Below, in pieces: positions 23,581 through 33,261 of a stretch of 64,000 nucleotides of DNA; positions within the stretch are counted from its first letter, which is position 1; every line of letters begins with the position of its first letter. The translations under genes were made by a program, and so were the position numbers. Source of the DNA: Goodfellowiella coeruleoviolacea (GTDB taxonomy: Bacteria; Actinomycetota; Actinomycetes; Mycobacteriales; Pseudonocardiaceae); contig NZ_JAMTCK010000007.1 of assembly GCF_024171785.1 (NCBI RefSeq), forward strand, positions 248,001-312,000, in the 5' to 3' direction. The notes under the pieces were generated by a model. The model saw only the letters and a list, made by a program, of their open reading frames with translations, was not told the DNA's origin and did not search any database.

Positions 23581-25935
23581 TCAGGTGCCGGTGATGTGCT
23601 CCGGGCGAACCGGCACCCGGGTGAGCGCCAGACCGGTGGCCGCGCGGATGGCCGCGACGATCGCCGGGGTGGACGAGATCGTCGGCGGCTCGCCCACCCC
23701 GCGCAACCCGTACGGCGCGTGCTCGTCGGCCAGTTCGAGCACGTCGATGCGCATCGGTGGCATGTCGAGCACGGTGGGGATCAGGTAGTCGGTGAACGAC
23801 GGGTTGCGGATGCGGCCCGCGCTGATCTGGATCTCCTCCATGACGGCCAGCCCGAGCCCCTGGGCGGAGCCGCCCTGGATCTGGCCGAGCACGGCCTGCG
23901 GGTTCATGGCCCGGCCCACGTCCTGGGCGCAGGCCAGCTCCACCACCCGCACCAGGCCCAGTTCCGTGTCCACGTCCACCACGGCCCGGTGCGCGGCGAA
24001 CCCGTACTGCACGTGCGCGTTGCCCTGCCCGGTCACCGGGTCGACCGCCTCGGTGGCCCGGTGCCGCCACTCCGCGGTCCGCTCGACCGCGTCCGCACCG
24101 AGCAGCGCGGCCAGGTCCACGGCCGCACCATCGCGTGTGGACAGCACGGCACCGCCGGCCAGCACCAGGTCGGTCGCGGTGGCGCCGAGTTCGGCCGCGG
24201 CCATGGCCAGCAGCCGGTCCCGCACGGCGTGGCTGGCCGCGCGCACCGCCCCGCCGGTCATGTAGGTCTGCCGGGACGCCGACGTGGAACCGGCGTCGCC
24301 GATGCTGGTGTCCATCGGCAGGACGCTCACCCGGCGCACGCCCAACTCGGTGCGCACGATCTGCTGCAGCACCGTCACCAGGCCCTGGCCGACCTCGCAG
24401 GCGGCGGTGTGCACGGTCGCGGCCACCTCGCCGCCGACCGCCTCGACGCGCACCCGCGCGGTGGAGAAGTCGTCAAACCCCTCGGAGAAGCAGATGTTCT
24501 TGATGCCCACCCCATAACCGACACCGCGCACCACGCCCTCGCCGTGGGTCGTGTTGGCCACGCCGCCGGGCAGCTGGCGGAGGTCCACCTCGGCGGGGTC
24601 CACCGGTGGCGGCAGGGGTTTGGCCGCGACCCGGCGCAGCAGTTCCGCCACGGGCGCGGCCGAGTCGACCACCTGGCCGGTGGGCAGGGTGCTGCCCCGG
24701 CGCATGGCGTTGCGCAGGCGGATCTCCACCGGACCCACCCCGACCGCCTCGGCGAGCCGGTCCATCTGGGACTCGTAGGCGAACGCCGCCTGCACCGCGC
24801 CGAAGCCCCGCATCGCCCCGCACGGCGGGTTGTTGGTGTAGACGCCCCAGCAGTCCACGGCCACGTTGGGCACCTCGTAGGGGCCCACGCCCAGGGTGGC
24901 CGCGTTGGCGACCACGGCGGGCGTGCTGGACGCGTACGCCCCACCGTCCAGGAAGATCTCGGCCCGCACGTAGACCAGCCGGCCGTCCCGGTCGGCGCCG
25001 TGCTCGTAGCGCAGGGTGGCCGGATGCCGGTGCACGTGGCCGTAGAACGACTCCTGCCGGTTGTAGACCATCTTCACCGGCCGGCCCGTGTACAGGGCCA
25101 GCAGGCACGCGTGCACCTGCATGGACAGGTCCTCGCGGCCACCGAACGCGCCGCCCACCCCGGACAGGGTCAGCCGCACCCGGTCCACCGGCAGGCCCAG
25201 GGCGATCGCCACCTGGCGCTGGTCCACGTGCAGCCACTGGGTCGCCACGTACAGGTCGACCCCGCCGTCCGGCGCGGGCACGGCCAGCCCGGACTCCGGG
25301 CCGAGGAACGCCTGGTCCTGCATGCCGACCCGGTAGGTGCCGCGCACCACCACCGGTGCGGTCGCGTCCGGGTCACCGCGCCGGATCGGTTGGTGGCGCA
25401 CGATGTTGCCGCCCGGGTGCAGGAGCGGGGCGGCGCCGGCCACCACCGCCTCGGCGTCCACGACCGGGTCGAGCACCTGGTAGTCCACGGCGATGCGGCG
25501 CATGGCGCGGCGCGCGGTCTCCGGGTGGTCGGCGGCCACCAGCGCCACGGGCTCGCCCTGGTAGCGCACCACGTCCTCGGCCAGCACCGGCTGGTCGGGA
25601 CGTTCCAGGCCGTACCGGTTGGTGCCGGGCACGTCGGTGTGGGTGAGCACCGCGCGCACCCCGGGCACGGTCAACGCGTCGGTGATGTCGATCGACCGGA
25701 TCAGCGCGTGCGGGTGGGGGCTGCGCAGGGTCACCCCCCAGACCATGTCCTCGTGCCACAGGTCGGAGGCGAAGGCGAACTCGCCGCGGACCTTGAGGGC
25801 GGCGTCCGGCCGATGTGGACTGCTGCCGACACCGCCGGGCACCGACGTGGTCAGCTCGGTGGGCACCCGGGCGGGTGCCGACAGCGCGGTGTCGCGGGTG
25901 CGGGACGGGTTCGACGGGTTCGACGGGTTCGTCAT
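23581..25935 (-). CDS. Xanthine dehydrogenase-family molybdopterin-binding subunit
   Basis: A 784-residue large subunit of a molybdenum hydroxylase, probably xanthine dehydrogenase. Molybdopterin contacts are visible: GVGGAFGGRED, AMRGFGAVQ, and near the C-terminus RGVGEPPT with the catalytic Glu. ATG 25935 overlaps the stop of the deaminase gene (ATGA) and is preceded by GGAGGTGG. A short SNP repeat (NPSNPSNPS, 9-bp units) follows the start. With the FeS and FAD subunits encoded upstream it forms the three-subunit bacterial enzyme (PucCDE/XdhABC layout). Confidence 0.92.
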   Translation of the reverse strand: MTNPSNPSNPSRTRDTALSAPARVPTELTTSVPGGVGSSPHRPDAALKVRGEFAFASDLWHEDMVWGVTLRSPHPHALIRSIDITDALTVPGVRAVLTHTDVPGTNRYGLERPDQPVLAEDVVRYQGEPVALVAADHPETARRAMRRIAVDYQVLDPVVDAEAVVAGAAPLLHPGGNIVRHQPIRRGDPDATAPVVVRGTYRVGMQDQAFLGPESGLAVPAPDGGVDLYVATQWLHVDQRQVAIALGLPVDRVRLTLSGVGGAFGGREDLSMQVHACLLALYTGRPVKMVYNRQESFYGHVHRHPATLRYEHGADRDGRLVYVRAEIFLDGGAYASSTPAVVANAATLGVGPYEVPNVAVDCWGVYTNNPPCGAMRGFGAVQAAFAYESQMDRLAEAVGVGPVEIRLRNAMRRGSTLPTGQVVDSAAPVAELLRRVAAKPLPPPVDPAEVDLRQLPGGVANTTHGEGVVRGVGYGVGIKNICFSEGFDDFSTARVRVEAVGGEVAATVHTAACEVGQGLVTVLQQIVRTELGVRRVSVLPMDTSIGDAGSTSASRQTYMTGGAVRAASHAVRDRLLAMAAAELGATATDLVLAGGAVLSTRDGAAVDLAALLGADAVERTAEWRHRATEAVDPVTGQGNAHVQYGFAAHRAVVDVDTELGLVRVVELACAQDVGRAMNPQAVLGQIQGGSAQGLGLAVMEEIQISAGRIRNPSFTDYLIPTVLDMPPMRIDVLELADEHAPYGLRGVGEPPTISSTPAIVAAIRAATGLALTRVPVRPEHITGT

Positions 25936-27299
25936 CGGGCCACCTCCGCCAGTTGGGTGCTGGCCACGCGCAACGCCTCGGCCAGTGTGGACTCGTCCGC
26001 GGTGCGCAGCCGGCCGTCGCTGACCACCGTGCGCCCGCCGACCAGCAGCAGCGCCAGCGGTGGTGGCGTGCCCAGCACCAGCGCGGCCACCGGGTCGGCG
26101 ATGCCGGTGTGCGCCAGGCCGTCCAGCCGCCACACCGCGATGTCGGCGAGCTTTCCCGGCTCCAGCGAACCGATCTCGGCCTGCCGACCCAGACAGCGGG
26201 CGCCGCCCGCGGTGGCCAGCCACAGCGCCTCGCGCGCGGTCAGCGCCCGGGGCCCACCGCGTTGGCGCGCCAGCAGCAGGGCCTGGCGCAGTTCCTCGGC
26301 CAGGCCACCGGACTCGTTGGAGGCGGCGCCGTCCACGCCGAGTCCCACCGCGACACCCGCATCGAGCAGGTCCCGCACCGGCGCGGTGCCCGCGCCCAGC
26401 CGACCGTTCGACGTGGGGCAGTGCGCGGCGCCGGTGCCGGACGCGGCCAGCGCGGCCACGTCCCGGGCGGACAGGTGCACGGTGTGCGCCAGCCACACGT
26501 CCTCGCCCAGCCAGCCGAGGCGCCGCGCGAGGTCCACGGGCCTGGCGCCGAACTCGGCCAGGCACCGCTGTTCCTCGTCCAGGGTCTCGGCCAGGTGGGT
26601 GTGCAGGCGCACGCCGTGCCGCCGGGCGAGGTCGGCCGCGCCAGCCATCAGCTCCGGGCTCGCGCTGAACGGGGAGCACGGTCCCACGGCGACGCGCACC
26701 AGCGCGTCGGGCGCGGGGTCGTGGTGCTCGCGGATGGCCTGTTCGGTGGCCAGCAGTGCCGCCTCGGTGTCCTCGACGATCTCGTCCGGCGGCAGGCCGC
26801 CGCGCGAGCGGCCCCGGTCCATGCTGCCGCGCACCGCGTGCAGCCGGACGCCGATCCGCTGGGCGGCGCTGACCACCGCCGCCAACTGGTCGCCGCCGTC
26901 GGTGGGGAACACGTAGTGGTGGTCGGCGGCGGTGGTGCAGCCGGTGGTGGCCAGCCGGGCCAGGCCGGCCGAGGCGGCGGCGTGGGTGATGTCCGCGTCG
27001 ATGTGCCGCCACACCGGGTACAGCTCGACCAGCCACTCGAACAGGGTGCTGTCCGCGGCGAGGCCCCGGCTCGCCCACTGGTAGAGGTGGTGGTGGGTGT
27101 TGACCAGGCCGGGCGTGACCAGGCACCCGGACACGTCGACCCGGGTGTGCCCGGCGGGCAGCTCGCCGGCCCGGCCGGCGCCGACGCGGACGATCCGGCC
27201 GCCGGCCACCACCACGTGGCCCACGGCGTGCTCGGTGCCGGCACCGTCCACAGTGGCCACGGCGCCGCCGTCGAGCACCACGTGCTCTCGCTGGCTCAT
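25932..27299 (-). CDS. 8-oxoguanine deaminase-like amidohydrolase
   Basis: A 455-residue metal-dependent deaminase of the ATZ/TRZ-guanine deaminase group. The first metal site is H69 and H71 (VNTHHHLYQ), with later ligands in LHTHLAET, LAHTVHL and VDGAASNES. The length and the NTHHHLYQWASRG block resemble 8-oxoguanine deaminases, which make urate from 8-oxoguanine. This fits its position between two xanthine dehydrogenase subunit genes, with 4-bp overlaps on both sides. Guanine deaminase activity is the main alternative. Confidence 0.85.
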   Translation of the reverse strand: MSQREHVVLDGGAVATVDGAGTEHAVGHVVVAGGRIVRVGAGRAGELPAGHTRVDVSGCLVTPGLVNTHHHLYQWASRGLAADSTLFEWLVELYPVWRHIDADITHAAASAGLARLATTGCTTAADHHYVFPTDGGDQLAAVVSAAQRIGVRLHAVRGSMDRGRSRGGLPPDEIVEDTEAALLATEQAIREHHDPAPDALVRVAVGPCSPFSASPELMAGAADLARRHGVRLHTHLAETLDEEQRCLAEFGARPVDLARRLGWLGEDVWLAHTVHLSARDVAALAASGTGAAHCPTSNGRLGAGTAPVRDLLDAGVAVGLGVDGAASNESGGLAEELRQALLLARQRGGPRALTAREALWLATAGGARCLGRQAEIGSLEPGKLADIAVWRLDGLAHTGIADPVAALVLGTPPPLALLLVGGRTVVSDGRLRTADESTLAEALRVASTQLAEVAR

Positions 27300-27808
27300 C
27301 GGGATTCCCCCTCGGCGGCCTCGCCCGGCCGTCCACCGGGATTCCTCCTGCTGGCCGCCAGCCGGACCGCCTCAAGGATCTTCTCGTAACCGGTGCAGCG
27401 GCACAGGTTGCCCGCCAGCGCCTCGCGGATCTCCGGATCGGTCGGCCGGTCCACCCGGTTCAGCAGGTCGTGCGCGGCCACCACCAGACCCGGCGTGCAG
27501 AAGCCGCACTGCACCGCGCCGGTCTCCACGAACGCCTGCTGCACCGGGTCCAGCTCGGCGCCGTCGGCCAGGCCCTCCACGGTGCGCACCTGGCGGCCCT
27601 GCGCCTGGCCAGCCGCCACCAGGCAGGCGCACACCAGCACACCGTCCAGGTACACCGTGCACGAGCCGCACTCGCCCTGCTCGCAGGCGTTCTTGGCGCC
27701 GGGCAGCCCCAACCGCTCGCGCAGCAGGTACAGCAGGCTCTCGCCGGGCCACACGTCGTCGGCCTGGCACTGTTCACCGTTGACGGTCACGTTCACCCGC
27801 ACGATCAC
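27296..27808 (-). CDS. Xanthine dehydrogenase-family 2Fe-2S subunit
   Basis: A 170-residue electron-transfer subunit. The plant-ferredoxin-like cluster is bound by CEQGECGSC and a later Cys (LVCACLV); the second cluster uses CGFC and CRC in the helical domain (GNLCRCTGYEKI). The GTG start overlaps the FAD-subunit stop (GTGA) and its stop overlaps the deaminase start, so the operon is translationally coupled throughout. Confidence 0.93.
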   Translation of the reverse strand: MIVRVNVTVNGEQCQADDVWPGESLLYLLRERLGLPGAKNACEQGECGSCTVYLDGVLVCACLVAAGQAQGRQVRTVEGLADGAELDPVQQAFVETGAVQCGFCTPGLVVAAHDLLNRVDRPTDPEIREALAGNLCRCTGYEKILEAVRLAASRRNPGGRPGEAAEGESR

Positions 27809-28686
27809 TCACCCCCGTGCCCGGCGCGCAGGTAGTCCTGCCACGCCCAGTCCAGTGTGCGCCTGGCCAGCACGGCCAGGGCGTGCCTGCGGTAGGCGGC
27901 GCTGCCCCGCACGTCGTCGATGGGTTCCGCCGCCTGGGCAACCAGTTCACCGAACCGCGTGACCACCGAACCGGGCAGCGGGCGCGGCGCGGACCACTGC
28001 CCGGTGTCACCCAGTTCCGCACTGAGGAACGCCTCCGCGGCCAGCGCCCGGCGCGGGGTCGGCGCGGCCGAACCCAGTGCGGCGCCGACCCGGCCCTGTT
28101 CGGGGTGCAGGGCGAGGGCGACCGAGCACACCGCGATGACCATGGCGTTGCGCGTGCCCACCTTGGCGAACTGCTGCGGCGCCGAGGTGATCGGCAGGTG
28201 CACCGCGGCGATCAACTCGTCGGCGGCCAGCGCATTGCGTTTCACCCCAAGGTAGAACTCGCTGGCCGGGATCATCCGCGTGCCGCGCACCGAGACCGCC
28301 TCGACCACGGCGTCGGTGGCCAGCAGCACCGGGTGGGTGTCACCGGCGGGTGAGGCCGCGCCCAGGTTTCCGCCGACACTGCCCCGGTTGCGGATCTGCG
28401 GGGACCCGACCGTGCGTGCGGCCATGGCCAGACCGGGCAGTCTGGTGCCCAGTTCGTCGATGATCCGGGTGTAGGACACGGTCGCGCCGAGCCGGATGTG
28501 TTCCCCCGCAACGGTCCACTCGGACAGCTCGGCCACCCGGTTGAGGTCCAGCAGGGCGCTGGGCCGGCGCTGGTCGAAGTTCAGCTCCACCATCACGTCG
28601 GTGCCGCCGGCGATGGGCACCGCTTCTGGTTGTCTCGCCTTGGCCGCCAGCGCTTCAGCCAGGCTGGTCGGACTCAGAAAGTCCAT
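27805..28686 (-). CDS. Xanthine dehydrogenase-family FAD-binding subunit
   Basis: A 293-residue FAD subunit and first gene of the operon. FAD contacts are VPIAGGTDVMVEL at the N-terminus and RNRGSVGGNLGAASPAGD in the middle, followed by the CO-dehydrogenase flavoprotein C-terminal domain. ATG 28686 follows CAAGGAG. A TCCACTATGGAC palindrome-like segment spans the start codon. Expression is probably controlled by the divergent PucR gene. Confidence 0.93.
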   Translation of the reverse strand: MDFLSPTSLAEALAAKARQPEAVPIAGGTDVMVELNFDQRRPSALLDLNRVAELSEWTVAGEHIRLGATVSYTRIIDELGTRLPGLAMAARTVGSPQIRNRGSVGGNLGAASPAGDTHPVLLATDAVVEAVSVRGTRMIPASEFYLGVKRNALAADELIAAVHLPITSAPQQFAKVGTRNAMVIAVCSVALALHPEQGRVGAALGSAAPTPRRALAAEAFLSAELGDTGQWSAPRPLPGSVVTRFGELVAQAAEPIDDVRGSAAYRRHALAVLARRTLDWAWQDYLRAGHGGE

Positions 28687-29209
28687 AGTGGACTCCTTGT
28701 CGCGTCGGGTGGTTGGCCCCCGGTGCTCCGGTGGTCAACACAGGACGGAAGAAAAACAAAGCCATCGGCGGTACCGAAAACGGCTCGGAGGGTGTGAAAT
28801 GGACGGCACGCATGACGACCGCGCCGGGCGGCACCGCTCGGCCCCGCCGCCCGGACGACCGGCGGTTGGTTCGGCGACCCACCGGCCTCGGTCATCAGCA
28901 CACCCCCTCACGCCTGCGGGACCGGGCGACCCGACACCCGGCCCCGCCTGGAACGACCTGACCCGGTTCGGCCCTGCTCGCTCGCCCTGAATCGTTCGGC
29001 ACCGCCCGCGCACCTCCCCGGTCCAGCGCGTCAGGACCACGGTCTCGCCGATTCAGTAGACAGAGCCGCCAGGGAACCGAGCTAGGGCACGAAAGCATGA
29101 ATCCGGGACACCAACCCGCCCGGTTTTCGTGGCTTTCGACAACCCCATATCGCGACGTCGCCAGCTGACCCGGTGCGGGCCGGCTGGCCAGAAGGCCGTG
29201 GAGGCCGTG
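28687..29209. other. 523-bp divergent promoter region (purine operon/PucR)
   Basis: No gene is supported. It should carry the promoters and PucR-binding sites for both directions. A CGAAAGC...GCTTTCG dyad is visible near 29090-29149, but no established PucR box can be assigned by eye. Confidence 0.5.
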
Positions 29210-30763
29210 ATGTTGTTGGTTCGCACCCTGTTGGACATGCCCGAACTGCGGCTGGCCCTGCGGGCCGGCCGAGATCTGGTGGACCGTCCCGTCACCCGGA
29301 TCTACGGGACGGAACTACTCGACCCCCGCCGCTACCTGTCCGGCGGTGAACTCGTTGTCACCGGCCTGCTCTGGCGGGAAACCCCCGAGGACAGCGACGC
29401 GTTCGTGGCCGCGCTGGTGGCCGGCGGCGCCGCCGCGCTGGCCGCCAGCGAGACCGAGGCACGCGCCCTGCCGGACGATCTGGTGCGGGCCTGTGAGCGC
29501 CACCGGGTCCCGCTGCTGGAGGTGCCGGTGGACCTGTCCTTCGCCGCCATCACCGACCGCGTGGTGGCGGAACTGGCCGCCGCGCGGGTGGACGCCGCCG
29601 GCCACGTGCTCGGCCGGCACCGGCGCCTGCTGTCGGTGATCACCCGGGGCGACGGGTTGGCCGCGCTGGTCAAGGCCGGCGCCACCGAACTGGGCGCGGA
29701 GTGCTGGGTGCTCTCCACCGCGGGTGGCGTGGTGGCCGGCGACGGCGCCGAGCTGACCCCGGTCCAGCAGCGCTTCCTGGTGCGCGAGTTCCTCGGCAGC
29801 GACCGGCTGCCCAAGACCGTGCGCCCTCCCGGGATGCGCCGGGTGTGCCTGCTGCCGGTGAGCGAGCGCAGCGGCCACCGGGTGGTCAGCTGGCTGCTGG
29901 CGGTGGCCAGCCCCGAGGACGGGGCCGGCACGGTCCGCGCCGAACTGGCCGCGGAACTGGCCAGCCTGGTCGGCCTGGAACGGGCCAGGGTGGTGCAGAC
30001 CAGGCGGGCGGAGAGCCGCACAGCCGGGTCACTGCTGCGCCTGGTGCTCACCAGCGCGGCCAGCCCGGCCGAGGTGGCGGCCCGCGCCGGCGCGGTCGGC
30101 CTGGACACCGACGGCCCGCTGCGCGTGCTGGCCGCCACCGCCAGCGGCGGACCCGCCGGCCTGGCCGAGGACGTGGTCACCGAACTGCTGGCGCAGGCGC
30201 GGATCCCCGCGGTCACCGGCACACTGGGCAGCCAGACCCTGGCGCTGCTGCCGGCCGGCGAGTGGACCCCGGCCGCCGCCGACCTGGTGCGGGCCGGCCT
30301 CGCCGGGCTGGCGCCGGGCCTGGGCACCACCAGGCTGGTGCTGGGCATCAGCTCACCCGCGCCGCTGACCCGGCTGCGCGGCGCCGTGGAGGAGGCCAGC
30401 CACGCCCGGCTGCTGGGCGGCCAGCGCGCCCAGCAGATCTGCCTGGTCAGCGGGGAGGAGATCGGGCTGCACCAGTTCCTGCTGTCCGCGCTGCCCGAGG
30501 ACCTGCGGGCCGCGCTGCGCCGCCGCGTGCTCGGGCCGGCACTGGACTACGACGCCCAGCACCACTCCGATTTGGTCGGCACCCTGCGGATGTTCCTGGA
30601 CTGCGACGCGTCGTGGACGGTGACCGCGGCCAAGCTGCACGTGCACGTCAACACCCTGCGCTACCGGCTGCGGCGGCTGGAGGAACTGCTGCACGTGAAC
30701 CTGTCGGACTTCCGCCAACGCGTCGACCTGTTCCTCGCGCTGTTCGCGGAAACCCCGTCCTAG
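29210..30763 (+). CDS. PucR-family purine catabolism regulator
   Basis: A 517-residue transcriptional regulator with an N-terminal PucR sensor domain (MLLVRTLLDMPELRLALRAG), a GGDEF-like middle segment and the C-terminal HTH_30 domain (DASWTVTAAKLHVHVNTLRYRLRRL). ATG 29210 (GTG just before) follows GGAGG. It is divergent from the xanthine dehydrogenase operon, the classical arrangement for a purine-responsive regulator. Its stop codon shares the bases CTAG with that of the convergent lipoprotein gene. Confidence 0.93.
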   Translation: MLLVRTLLDMPELRLALRAGRDLVDRPVTRIYGTELLDPRRYLSGGELVVTGLLWRETPEDSDAFVAALVAGGAAALAASETEARALPDDLVRACERHRVPLLEVPVDLSFAAITDRVVAELAAARVDAAGHVLGRHRRLLSVITRGDGLAALVKAGATELGAECWVLSTAGGVVAGDGAELTPVQQRFLVREFLGSDRLPKTVRPPGMRRVCLLPVSERSGHRVVSWLLAVASPEDGAGTVRAELAAELASLVGLERARVVQTRRAESRTAGSLLRLVLTSAASPAEVAARAGAVGLDTDGPLRVLAATASGGPAGLAEDVVTELLAQARIPAVTGTLGSQTLALLPAGEWTPAAADLVRAGLAGLAPGLGTTRLVLGISSPAPLTRLRGAVEEASHARLLGGQRAQQICLVSGEEIGLHQFLLSALPEDLRAALRRRVLGPALDYDAQHHSDLVGTLRMFLDCDASWTVTAAKLHVHVNTLRYRLRRLEELLHVNLSDFRQRVDLFLALFAETPS

Positions 30764-31974
30764 CGGGTGATCCCGTTGTGCCCCAACGAATAGCGCCCCG
30801 GCTGCGGCCACACGGTCAGCCCGTGTGGCCCCCGGCCGACCGGAAACCGGCGCAGCAGCGTGCCGGTGCTGATCGAGAACACGTAGATCTCGTCGCGGTC
30901 CTGACTGGTCAGCCAGAGCTGGCTGCCGTCGGCGGTGACCGCGCCCGCGTCCGGGCCGCCCCCGTCGGGGATGCGCCAGGTGTCCAGCACGTCCGCGGTG
31001 TAGGCGTCCAGCACGCTCACGCTGCCCGCGTCGTGGTTGCTGACGAACATCCGGCTGGCCGACCGCTCCAGGGACACCCCGTGCGCGCCCGCACCCGTGG
31101 GCACGAACCGCAGCACCCGCTCGGCCCGGCCGTCGAGCACCCACAGTCCGCCCGCGGCCGAGTCGGCGAGGTAGAACGCCTTGCCGTCCGGGGAAAGCGC
31201 GATCTCGCGCAGGGCCACCGGGCCGGCGGTCGCGGGCAGGTCCAGCGTGCGCAGCAGTTCGTGGGTGGCCACGTCCACCACGGCGAGGCGGCCGGCCGAG
31301 GCGCAGGTGAACACCACCCGCTGACCGTCCACGCTGAACGCGCCGTGGCTGATGCCGGTGCACGCCGGAATCCGCGTGCGGCCCTGCAACTGCCAGGTCC
31401 TGGGGTCGTAGAACAGCAACGTGTCCAGCCGTCGCGCCACCGAGATCGCCGAGCGGCCGTCCGGGGTGAAGTACATGTCGTACGGGGCCAGCACGTCGAT
31501 CGGGCGGCCCGTGGTGGCCGTGGCCGCCGCGAAGGGCAGCGCCTGGCCGCCGGACTCGTTGAGCGCGTACAGGGTGCGCAGGTCGTAGCCGGGCACCACG
31601 TGCCGCACCGCGCCGCCGAGCCGGTGCCTGGCCACCACCGCGAAGCTGGTCGGGTCGATCAGCCACACCTCACCGGAATCCCCGTGCGGCACGTACACCA
31701 CGGGCCGGTCCCTGGCCACCGACGGCGCGAGCATGTTCGGTCCGGCCGCGTGGTAGACGTTGGCGGCGTTGGTGACCGCCGGCATCCCGGGCAGGATGTC
31801 CACGAGCGACCGGGTGCGCGGCGCGGCCGGTGCGGCCGCGGCGGGGGCACCCTCGGCGGCGGAACCGCCCGTGTTCGCGGCCGACTCCTCGCCCGGCGTG
31901 CACGCGGGCAGCAGCGTGCCCACGGGCAGCAGCACCAGGCTGAGCGCGGCGGCGAACACGGGCGGCAGACGCAT
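30760..31974 (-). CDS. YncE-like beta-propeller lipoprotein
   Basis: A 404-residue exported protein. ATG 31974 follows GGGGAGTCGGAG. The lipobox LLPAC puts lipidated Cys at residue 25, followed by an Ala/Gly-rich linker. The rest is a seven-bladed YVTN/YncE-type propeller with repeated VLD/VVDV strands. It has no catalytic motif; related proteins are thought to bind ligands or partners at the envelope. It is convergent with PucR with overlapping stops, so probably not functionally linked. Confidence 0.82.
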   Translation of the reverse strand: MRLPPVFAAALSLVLLPVGTLLPACTPGEESAANTGGSAAEGAPAAAAPAAPRTRSLVDILPGMPAVTNAANVYHAAGPNMLAPSVARDRPVVYVPHGDSGEVWLIDPTSFAVVARHRLGGAVRHVVPGYDLRTLYALNESGGQALPFAAATATTGRPIDVLAPYDMYFTPDGRSAISVARRLDTLLFYDPRTWQLQGRTRIPACTGISHGAFSVDGQRVVFTCASAGRLAVVDVATHELLRTLDLPATAGPVALREIALSPDGKAFYLADSAAGGLWVLDGRAERVLRFVPTGAGAHGVSLERSASRMFVSNHDAGSVSVLDAYTADVLDTWRIPDGGGPDAGAVTADGSQLWLTSQDRDEIYVFSISTGTLLRRFPVGRGPHGLTVWPQPGRYSLGHNGITR

Positions 31975-32124
31975 CAGCTCCGACTCCCCATCCCTGGTGC
32001 GTGCCGGCGGTTTGCCGCACGGGCACGCGGGACTTCCAGAGACTGCAACGATAGGAGCGCTGGCGCCGACGGCAACCCGACGGACGGGCGGGGGCCGGAC
32101 GTTCATCCGACTACCCGCGTGATT

Positions 32125-33261
32125 TCACCGGTTCGAGCGCTGTGCACACGGGACGGCCGGCTCGGCCGGGGGAGCCTGGTCGGGAATGGGGCACTGGCGC
32201 GCCCGCGCCTCGTCCACCCGGTCGAACTCCCACACGTCGCTGCTGATCCGCGACTCGTGGTCGAAACCGGCCCAGCGCCCGGTCATCCGCTGGCCCCGCC
32301 GGTCGACCACCAACTGCAGCACGCCGTGGTTGACCACGCTCGGCCGACCCTCCACCGGTGCCCGGCGCAGCTGCCAGGTGCCGGTGGCGATCTGGCCGGA
32401 CAGCTCCAGCTCCACCCGCAGGCTGGACCCGGCCGTCGCTGTGGCCACGCTCTCGCCGGTCAACCGCCGGCCCTCCTGGCGGATCGCCACGTAGTGTTCG
32501 TCCACACGGGCCGCGGTGCCCGCCGGGTCGGCGGGGTGGACGTGGCGGCTGTGCCAGATCCCGGTGAAGCCGGGCAGTCCCTCGCCGGGCTTGCCCACCG
32601 AGGGCGCGGCACCGCCCAGATCGCCCCGGGACTCCGGCGTCGGCCGGTCGCTGGCCGCGGCCGCCAGGGACAGGCCGGCGCTCACCTTGAGCAGCACGGC
32701 CATCCGGCCGCCCGGGTCGGCCGTGGTCTTGGCCCACGCGCTGGCCAGCGTGGCGATCTCGTTGACGTCGAGCCGTTCCAGCCGGTCGATCCAGGTGTGC
32801 GCCTCGGTCCACGGCTGGCCGGCCGACAGCGGCGGCAGGTGGCCGGGCGCGTCCCCGCCCACGGCCAACTCCGCCAGCCGCTCACCCGGGCGCGGTGGCT
32901 GGTAGGCGGCGTCCGCCGAGCGGAAGTCCGCGCAGTCGCAGAGCAGGTCGGCCACGCCGCACTCGTAGAGTTCGGCCAGCCGGGCCAGCACGTCCAGGGA
33001 CGGCGCGTGCCCGGTGCGGCTGGGCCACAGCTCCCAGTAGGAGAAGTTCTTGAATGTCTTGGGGTTCTGGGGCCAGCGCAGGTTCCACTGCTCCGCGGCC
33101 TCGCGCTGGCTCCAGCCGCGCACCAGGCGCAGCGCGACCCGGGCGTTCACCCGGTACCGGTCGCGGAAAACCGCGGCGATGTCAACCCATGTCCGACGTT
33201 GGGCGCGCAGTTCGTGTGAGAGTCTTCGTTGCTCCTGACGGATGCTACGAACTGCTGGCAC
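32125..33261 (-). CDS. XRE-like DNA-binding protein with beta-rich C-terminal domain
   Basis: A 378-residue cytoplasmic protein. GTG 33261 follows GGAAGGAA. The N-terminal part (VALRLVRGWSQREAAEQWNLRW, YWELWPSRTGHAPSL) is the helix-turn-helix found in a large actinobacterial group of orphan regulators. The C-terminal 130 residues are beta-rich and resemble a lipocalin-like module (GIWHSR, TGTWQL, MTGRWAGF). No ligand is known. Target genes are not evident from the neighbourhood. Confidence 0.78.
   Translation of the reverse strand: MPAVRSIRQEQRRLSHELRAQRRTWVDIAAVFRDRYRVNARVALRLVRGWSQREAAEQWNLRWPQNPKTFKNFSYWELWPSRTGHAPSLDVLARLAELYECGVADLLCDCADFRSADAAYQPPRPGERLAELAVGGDAPGHLPPLSAGQPWTEAHTWIDRLERLDVNEIATLASAWAKTTADPGGRMAVLLKVSAGLSLAAAASDRPTPESRGDLGGAAPSVGKPGEGLPGFTGIWHSRHVHPADPAGTAARVDEHYVAIRQEGRRLTGESVATATAGSSLRVELELSGQIATGTWQLRRAPVEGRPSVVNHGVLQLVVDRRGQRMTGRWAGFDHESRISSDVWEFDRVDEARARQCPIPDQAPPAEPAVPCAQRSNR

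Noticed and set aside
23032-26916. 1294-codon open frame on the plus strand
   Set aside because: Antisense to the molybdenum subunit and deaminase genes; low-complexity His/Gln/Arg/Gly composition.
29701-33219. 1172-codon open frame on the plus strand
   Set aside because: Frame-shifted shadow of PucR that continues antisense through the lipoprotein and XRE-like genes.
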